Source: an uncultured Clostridia bacterium
Lineage (GTDB): Bacteria > Bacillota > Clostridia > Christensenellales > CAG-917
Length of the DNA stretch: 10,374 nucleotides
Assembly: GCA_947629635.1 (NCBI GenBank)
Contig: CANREO010000027.1
Coordinates: 1 to 10,374, forward strand
Direction of reading: 5' to 3'
This document shows positions 6,825-10,374 of this stretch, one piece after another. Numbering within the stretch: position 1 is the stretch's first letter; each line of letters begins with the position of its first letter. Under the pieces are notes generated by a model, which saw only the letters and a list, made by a program, of their open reading frames with translations, made no database searches and was not told the origin of the DNA. The translations under genes were made by a program, and so were the position numbers.

Positions 6825-7226
6825 TCAGGCAATCGCCTCGAGGGCGGGGATAGGGATCAGCGTCCTCAAAAACAGCACTATTATAAGAAGCGCGGCGCCT
6901 ATGACAAAAGCAAGTATGTCAAACAGGAAAGAAAAGCGCGCGACTATCTTTTTGCAGTTGGCTCCGGCTACTGAAAAGACCGTACTGACAAAACATACCG
7001 CTACGCCGAGCCCGAATATCGCCGTAAGAAGTTTAGCCGGCGAAACGCCTTCCACCACGTTGAGTTGAGGCAGAAAGAAGAATAGCGCGCCAACAAGCAC
7101 AACCAAAAACCCGATAATCGACATCGCAAACCCAATAAATAGCACGACCTTGCGCGCACCCATATTTGAATACGGTTCGTAAGGTTTTTGCTCCTCAACG
7201 TTCTTTTTTGTTTTTTTCTTTGCCAT
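6825..7226 (-). CDS. Small three-helix membrane protein, unknown function
   Basis: The 133-aa protein has a strongly basic start (MAKKKTKK) and three predicted membrane helices at about 27-52, 65-88 and 98-124, joined by short loops. No known motif is visible. The basic N-terminus should be cytoplasmic. It follows the putative beta-propeller protein gene by 23 nt on the same strand but has its own strong promoter, whose -35 box lies within the last codons of that gene. No ribosome binding site is present; the -10 box ends 6 nt before the ATG, so a leaderless transcript is predicted. Some read-through from the upstream murG operon is also possible. A terminator hairpin follows at 6795-6778. 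Confidence 0.8.
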   Translation of the reverse strand: MAKKKTKKNVEEQKPYEPYSNMGARKVVLFIGFAMSIIGFLVVLVGALFFFLPQLNVVEGVSPAKLLTAIFGLGVAVCFVSTVFSVAGANCKKIVARFSFLFDILAFVIGAALLIIVLFLRTLIPIPALEAIA

Positions 7227-7232
7227 ATGTTT

Positions 7233-7261
7233 ATTATAACAGAGTGATTTTACGCTGTCAA
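7233..7261 (-). promoter_or_regulatory. Perfect consensus promoter inside the end of the upstream gene, predicted leaderless
   Basis: On the minus strand TTGACA (7261-7256), exactly 17 bp, then TATAAT (7238-7233): both boxes and the spacing match the sigma-A consensus fully. The -35 box is formed by the Leu-Thr codons of the upstream protein, just before its final Ala codon and TAA. Six bases follow the -10 box before the ATG at 7226. Confidence 0.85.
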
Positions 7262-8572
7262 CCTTGACGCGATAAAGACATCGTTTTGACCGAAACCTCC
7301 GGAAGAAGAGTTGTAAATAATGTGCAAGACGTCTCCCTCAGCGCGAACTGCGACGTCGCTGCCGTTTCCGTCATATACAGAGGACAGGGCTCCGTTTGAG
7401 AATACGGCGATTGCAAAATGCCCTTTGGCGTATGCGACGCACTGAGTAGGATCTTCACGCACCGCGATGTAGGTAAGTTCGGATATCCCCATAGACGATA
7501 AAGTATCGTCTAAGTCGGCTTTTACGGAGTATTGCCATTCCATGTGACTGCAAAAGCCGTACAACATATTTGTTGCCAACACCGCGTAGTTTTCGCCGTT
7601 GGGGAATATAACGGCATTTTTAGCGTTTTGAACGGTATACGTCGTTTTGATGGCGAGATCGCCGCTCAGCGTGCATACGTTTATGCCGCTTGGGCACAGC
7701 GATAGAAATGCAAACCCTTGTTTGTTGTCGGCATATGTGGGTATAAGTTGCAAAATACTGTTGTTAAGCAGTTCACTTTTGTAGATAAACCCCCCGTTTG
7801 CGCTGAATGTCAGTATGTGTATGCCTCTTGCGGATTGCGTCAACAGTACGCAACGTCCTTCCGACGAAAATGCATATTTGACTTCTGCCGAAGCGAGCTC
7901 GAATTCGAAGTTACTCTTATTTGGAGTTGCCGCTCGATCGATAGTTATTACGCCCAACTTCTCATTGTCGCTTACAAACAGCATCGTATTGTCACGCTCG
8001 TCAGTGTATGGAGTCACATGGACATAGGGAGCGGTCGATCCCGAATAAATTTGTTCGCATTGATCGTCGTATATGCCGATATGCGTCGCTTGCTCGTCTT
8101 TTGTTACGATCATAAGGCCGTCGACGGTCAATACGGAGCATGCGTAACTGTCGGTTGAGGATACAAGACGCACGCCAAGCAATTTTCCGTCTCTCAACAT
8201 CGCAAGATGCAATCCCTTTTCGCGCACGTCGTGTTGTTCGGATCGCGAATCGAAAATAACGTACATAGTGCCGTCACCAATTATTACATCCTTTAGCGTG
8301 TCATTGCTTTCGCCGCCTATGTTTTGGGTTATGTAATTGCCGTCGACATATCCCTCTCTTGGGAATTGAGAGTAGACGGGAGTAGGCAAGGACGGGTTTT
8401 CTTCGGAGGGCAAATTGCTTTCTCCGTGTTCTTCGTTGTCCGCTCCGGCTACGGGGGAAAATACGTCGTTTTTATTGCCCAGCGAAGTGCCGAAAACAAT
8501 GTAGCACGCTACTACGCTCGTGAGCAGTAAAATGATTGCCAGCCATTTTGCTATAGTTTTTTGTCTCTGCAT
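7250..8572 (-). CDS. Membrane-anchored extracytoplasmic protein, possible beta-propeller, unknown function
   Basis: The 440-aa protein has a short basic N-terminus, one hydrophobic segment (about 9-28) and a long outward-facing part. The segment contains VVAC (20-23), which fits the lipobox pattern, but hydrophobic residues continue past the cysteine, so a plain membrane anchor is equally possible. A Glu/Ser/Pro-rich linker spans about 40-70. The rest (about 75-440) is a succession of short beta-strand stretches such as TMYVIFD, GLMIVTKD, VHVTPYTD and GRCVLLTQ, separated by polar turns; this suggests a propeller, but I see no WD, Kelch or NHL signature. Its start lies inside the end of murG (22-nt overlap) with GAGGTG 4 nt before the ATG, so translation is probably coupled to murG. 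A cell-wall-linked role is inferred from this alone. Confidence 0.8.
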   Translation of the reverse strand: MQRQKTIAKWLAIILLLTSVVACYIVFGTSLGNKNDVFSPVAGADNEEHGESNLPSEENPSLPTPVYSQFPREGYVDGNYITQNIGGESNDTLKDVIIGDGTMYVIFDSRSEQHDVREKGLHLAMLRDGKLLGVRLVSSTDSYACSVLTVDGLMIVTKDEQATHIGIYDDQCEQIYSGSTAPYVHVTPYTDERDNTMLFVSDNEKLGVITIDRAATPNKSNFEFELASAEVKYAFSSEGRCVLLTQSARGIHILTFSANGGFIYKSELLNNSILQLIPTYADNKQGFAFLSLCPSGINVCTLSGDLAIKTTYTVQNAKNAVIFPNGENYAVLATNMLYGFCSHMEWQYSVKADLDDTLSSMGISELTYIAVREDPTQCVAYAKGHFAIAVFSNGALSSVYDGNGSDVAVRAEGDVLHIIYNSSSGGFGQNDVFIASRLTA

Positions 8573-9633
8573 AATTCACCTCGCCTAAGGCTAGCATATA
8601 CCGTATTCGCAATTTTTCCGTTTGCGTCGGCGGATATTGCGCGCATAGGCGGATTAGACAGAGCTTTTTCCAACGACGGCAATAATTTGTTTGAAAAACT
8701 CTCGTCTTGGCATAAGGCGATGGCGCCGTATTCCTCGGCGAGTTTTGCATTGTCGATTTGGTCGCCTCGCGAGACGCCCTTGGGCAGAGGCACAAATACC
8801 GCGCGCTTCTCGAGCGCAGAGATCTCATAGACCGCAGTTGCTCCGGCGCGTGAGAGCACCACGTCGCTCACGGCGTAAAAGTCCTCGATATTGTGCGCGT
8901 ATTCAAAGCATTTATAGTCCGAACAAACAGGAGCGGAATAGTTCTTTTTCCCCGCCACATGCAATACGAAAAATCTTTTTGTAAGCTCGTTCAGCATGTT
9001 TTCCACGGCATTGTTGAGATATGCGGCGCCGGAAGAGCCGCCTAGCACTAAGAGCACGTTTTTGTTTGTTTTGGGCAAGTTCAACCTTCGCGCAGCCTCC
9101 TGCCTTTCCACTCCGAACAGAGAGTCGCGCAGTGGCATTCCGACGGTTATCCCGTCAAATTTTGAGTGGGGATTGGCTTTAAATATCGTCGCGCCGCGTC
9201 TTGCGGCTATGCGATTGGCAAGCCCGAGCGTGAGGTCGGATTCGTGCGCAAAAACAGGGATATTCAACTGTGTCGCGGCAATTACCGTGGGCAGCGAAAC
9301 GAAGCCCCCTTTTGAAAATACGGCAACGGGAGACAGGTCGGTGAGTATTAGCCTCGCTTTTTTTATTGCCGCAATAAGTTTTTTCGGTATGCTCAAATTG
9401 TTTGCAATCGCTTTTAAGGACATAGAGCGCACGAGTTTGACTGTCGGGACGGCATAATACTCTACGTTTGCGGCGGCGGAAAGTCTTTTTTCGACAGTTT
9501 CGCCTTCGCCTCCGACGTATACGGGCTTAAAACCTCTGCGCGTGAATTCCGGCATCAGCGCGAGATTGGGATATACGTGTCCGCCCGTGCCGCCGCCAGT
9601 GAAAACGATTATATTTTCCAAAATGCTTTTCAT
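8551..9633 (-). CDS. murG: UDP-GlcNAc:undecaprenyl-PP-MurNAc-pentapeptide GlcNAc transferase
   Basis: MurG adds GlcNAc to lipid I to make lipid II on the inner face of the membrane, the last cytoplasmic step of peptidoglycan precursor synthesis. The 360-aa protein has the two-domain GT-B layout: the glycine loop GGGTGGH (13-19), SKGGFVSLP (107-115), HESD (130-133) and GLAN (137-140), the C-domain loop GGSSGA (198-203), SRAGATAVYE (261-270) for UDP-GlcNAc binding and SRGDQIDNA (288-296). The last motif and HESD match the Bacillus/Staphylococcus-type MurG rather than the Escherichia type. Length is normal. No ribosome binding site precedes the ATG at 9633; a TAATAT box ends 6 nt upstream, but its -35 (AAACTT) is poor. 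No other division or cell wall (dcw) gene is adjacent. The stop codon overlaps the next gene by 22 nt. Confidence 0.95.
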   Translation of the reverse strand: MKSILENIIVFTGGGTGGHVYPNLALMPEFTRRGFKPVYVGGEGETVEKRLSAAANVEYYAVPTVKLVRSMSLKAIANNLSIPKKLIAAIKKARLILTDLSPVAVFSKGGFVSLPTVIAATQLNIPVFAHESDLTLGLANRIAARRGATIFKANPHSKFDGITVGMPLRDSLFGVERQEAARRLNLPKTNKNVLLVLGGSSGAAYLNNAVENMLNELTKRFFVLHVAGKKNYSAPVCSDYKCFEYAHNIEDFYAVSDVVLSRAGATAVYEISALEKRAVFVPLPKGVSRGDQIDNAKLAEEYGAIALCQDESFSNKLLPSLEKALSNPPMRAISADANGKIANTVYASLRRGELCRDKKL

Positions 9634-9689
9634 ACGCGTATATTATGTGTTTCGGGACAAAAAAGTTTGCATATATCGTCTTTTGCATC

Positions 9690-9718
9690 TTGAATTCGGC
9701 GTGCCGATGTGCTAATAT
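9690..9718 (+). promoter_or_regulatory. Probable promoter of the alpha/beta hydrolase gene
   Basis: TTGAAT (9690-9695), a 17-bp spacer and TAATAT (9713-9718). The expected start near 9725 leaves a leader of about 30 nt that carries the ribosome binding site AGGGAGG, 5 nt before the ATG. Confidence 0.55.
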
Positions 9719-9756
9719 GCAATAAAAGATACTGTGTCGACGTTAGGGAGGGAAAA

Positions 9757-10374
9757 ATGAAATTCGAAAAATTCGAGAGTTTTGACAAGACCTTGCTTCA
9801 ATGTTATCTGTGGGACAATGTGCGCAACCCCAAAGGAGTGGTGCAAATATCGCACGGTATGGCGGAACACGCCAGACGATATGATGATTTTGCGGAGTTT
9901 CTCAACAAAAACGGATATATAGTTTTTGCCGATGACCACCGAGCGCACGGTTACACGAGCGTAAAACAGTCTGCAAAGGGTGTGCGCGGTTATCATAGCG
10001 GCGATATCTACAACGACACGGTCCGCGACGAGGCTGAAATTACGGCGATGCTTAAAAAGAGATATAATTTGCCCGTGATCTATTTGGGACACAGCTATGG
10101 AAGTATGGTGGGGCAAAGATATATTGAGGAATGCCATGACTACAGCGCGGCAATTCTCAGCGGTTCTGCGATGATGAAAGGTGGGTTGCTCGATATCGGC
10201 GCCGCGGTCAGCGGCATGCAATATAAGTTGCTCGGCGGCGAAAGAGAGGGCAAATCTTTGGACAAACTCATCTTCGGCAATTACAACAAGCCTTTCCGCA
10301 AAGAAAAAATTCCGTTTGCATGGCTGAGCAGAGACAAGGAACAGGTAAAAAAATACGTGCTTGACGAACAGTGC
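9757..10374 (+). CDS. Alpha/beta hydrolase, monoacylglycerol lipase / lysophospholipase type (3' end outside the window)
   Basis: The first 206 residues are visible and the frame is still open at the window end. The pattern fits the serine aminopeptidase S33 / Hydrolase_4 group, which includes monoacylglycerol lipases and lysophospholipase-like enzymes: the oxyanion-hole motif SHGMAEHARRY (32-42), DDHRAHG (59-65, usually DHRGHG), the nucleophile elbow GHSYG with Ser113, and WLSRDKEQVKKYVLDEQC (189-206), a characteristic stretch that precedes the catalytic Asp and His, both of which lie beyond the window. No signal peptide is present, so it should be cytoplasmic. Its substrate cannot be told from sequence. 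It is divergent from murG, and a good ribosome binding site and probable promoter support ATG 9757. Confidence 0.9.
   Translation, partial: MKFEKFESFDKTLLQCYLWDNVRNPKGVVQISHGMAEHARRYDDFAEFLNKNGYIVFADDHRAHGYTSVKQSAKGVRGYHSGDIYNDTVRDEAEITAMLKKRYNLPVIYLGHSYGSMVGQRYIEECHDYSAAILSGSAMMKGGLLDIGAAVSGMQYKLLGGEREGKSLDKLIFGNYNKPFRKEKIPFAWLSRDKEQVKKYVLDEQC

Noticed and set aside
9712..10221. 169-codon minus-strand open frame
   Set aside because: It is the shadow of the alpha/beta hydrolase, whose motifs and ribosome binding site are clear on the + strand.
1..10374. Defence system, CRISPR array, insertion sequence or prophage
   Set aside because: No direct repeat arrays, transposase, integrase, nuclease-helicase modules or terminal inverted repeats were seen. 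Gene content is housekeeping and envelope related.

Overview
The window looks like a chromosomal housekeeping segment of a Gram-positive-type bacterium, most likely an uncultured member of the Clostridia (Bacillota). This is inferred from the dnaX-ybaB-recR order, a MurG of the Bacillus/Staphylococcus type (HESD and SRGDQI motifs), a DivIVA-domain protein, a DegV protein and many consensus sigma-A-type promoters. There are no RNA genes, mobile elements or CRISPR arrays. No gene-free stretch exceeds 180 bases.

Layout. Bases 1-426 hold the 3' end of an unidentified helical protein. Then comes a DNA-metabolism operon on the + strand: dnaX (502-1989) followed by one continuous ORF (2016-2894) that fuses YbaB/EbfC to a complete RecR. 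A bidirectional terminator separates it from two minus-strand genes: a 219-aa DivIVA-like coiled-coil protein (2949-3608) and a 44-aa membrane-anchored miniprotein (3749-3883) with its own ribosome binding site and terminator. A + strand lipoprotein (4018-4455) converges on a membrane-anchored trypsin-like protease without a PDZ domain (4594-5703, minus). Divergent from the protease is a DegV family protein (5881-6744, +). The minus strand from 9633 to 6825 holds murG, an overlapping membrane-anchored protein that may be a beta-propeller, and a small three-helix membrane protein. The window ends inside an alpha/beta hydrolase of the monoacylglycerol lipase type (9757 onward, +).

Two signals stand out. 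The first is the YbaB-RecR fusion, in which the usual YbaB tail is missing and RecR follows directly. The second is promoter geometry: three genes with no Shine-Dalgarno sequence (dnaX, the lipoprotein and the three-helix membrane protein) have a -35/-10 pair with exactly 17 bp spacing, and the -10 box ends only 6-7 nt before the ATG. Transcription should therefore start on or next to the start codon, giving leaderless mRNAs. Other genes in the same window have clear ribosome binding sites, so both initiation modes appear to coexist.

Functionally, dnaX and ybaB-recR serve replication and recombinational repair. murG makes lipid II, and its overlapping partner is probably an envelope protein. 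The protease, lipoprotein and small membrane proteins are envelope components of unknown specific role. DegV and the hydrolase probably handle fatty acids or acyl lipids.
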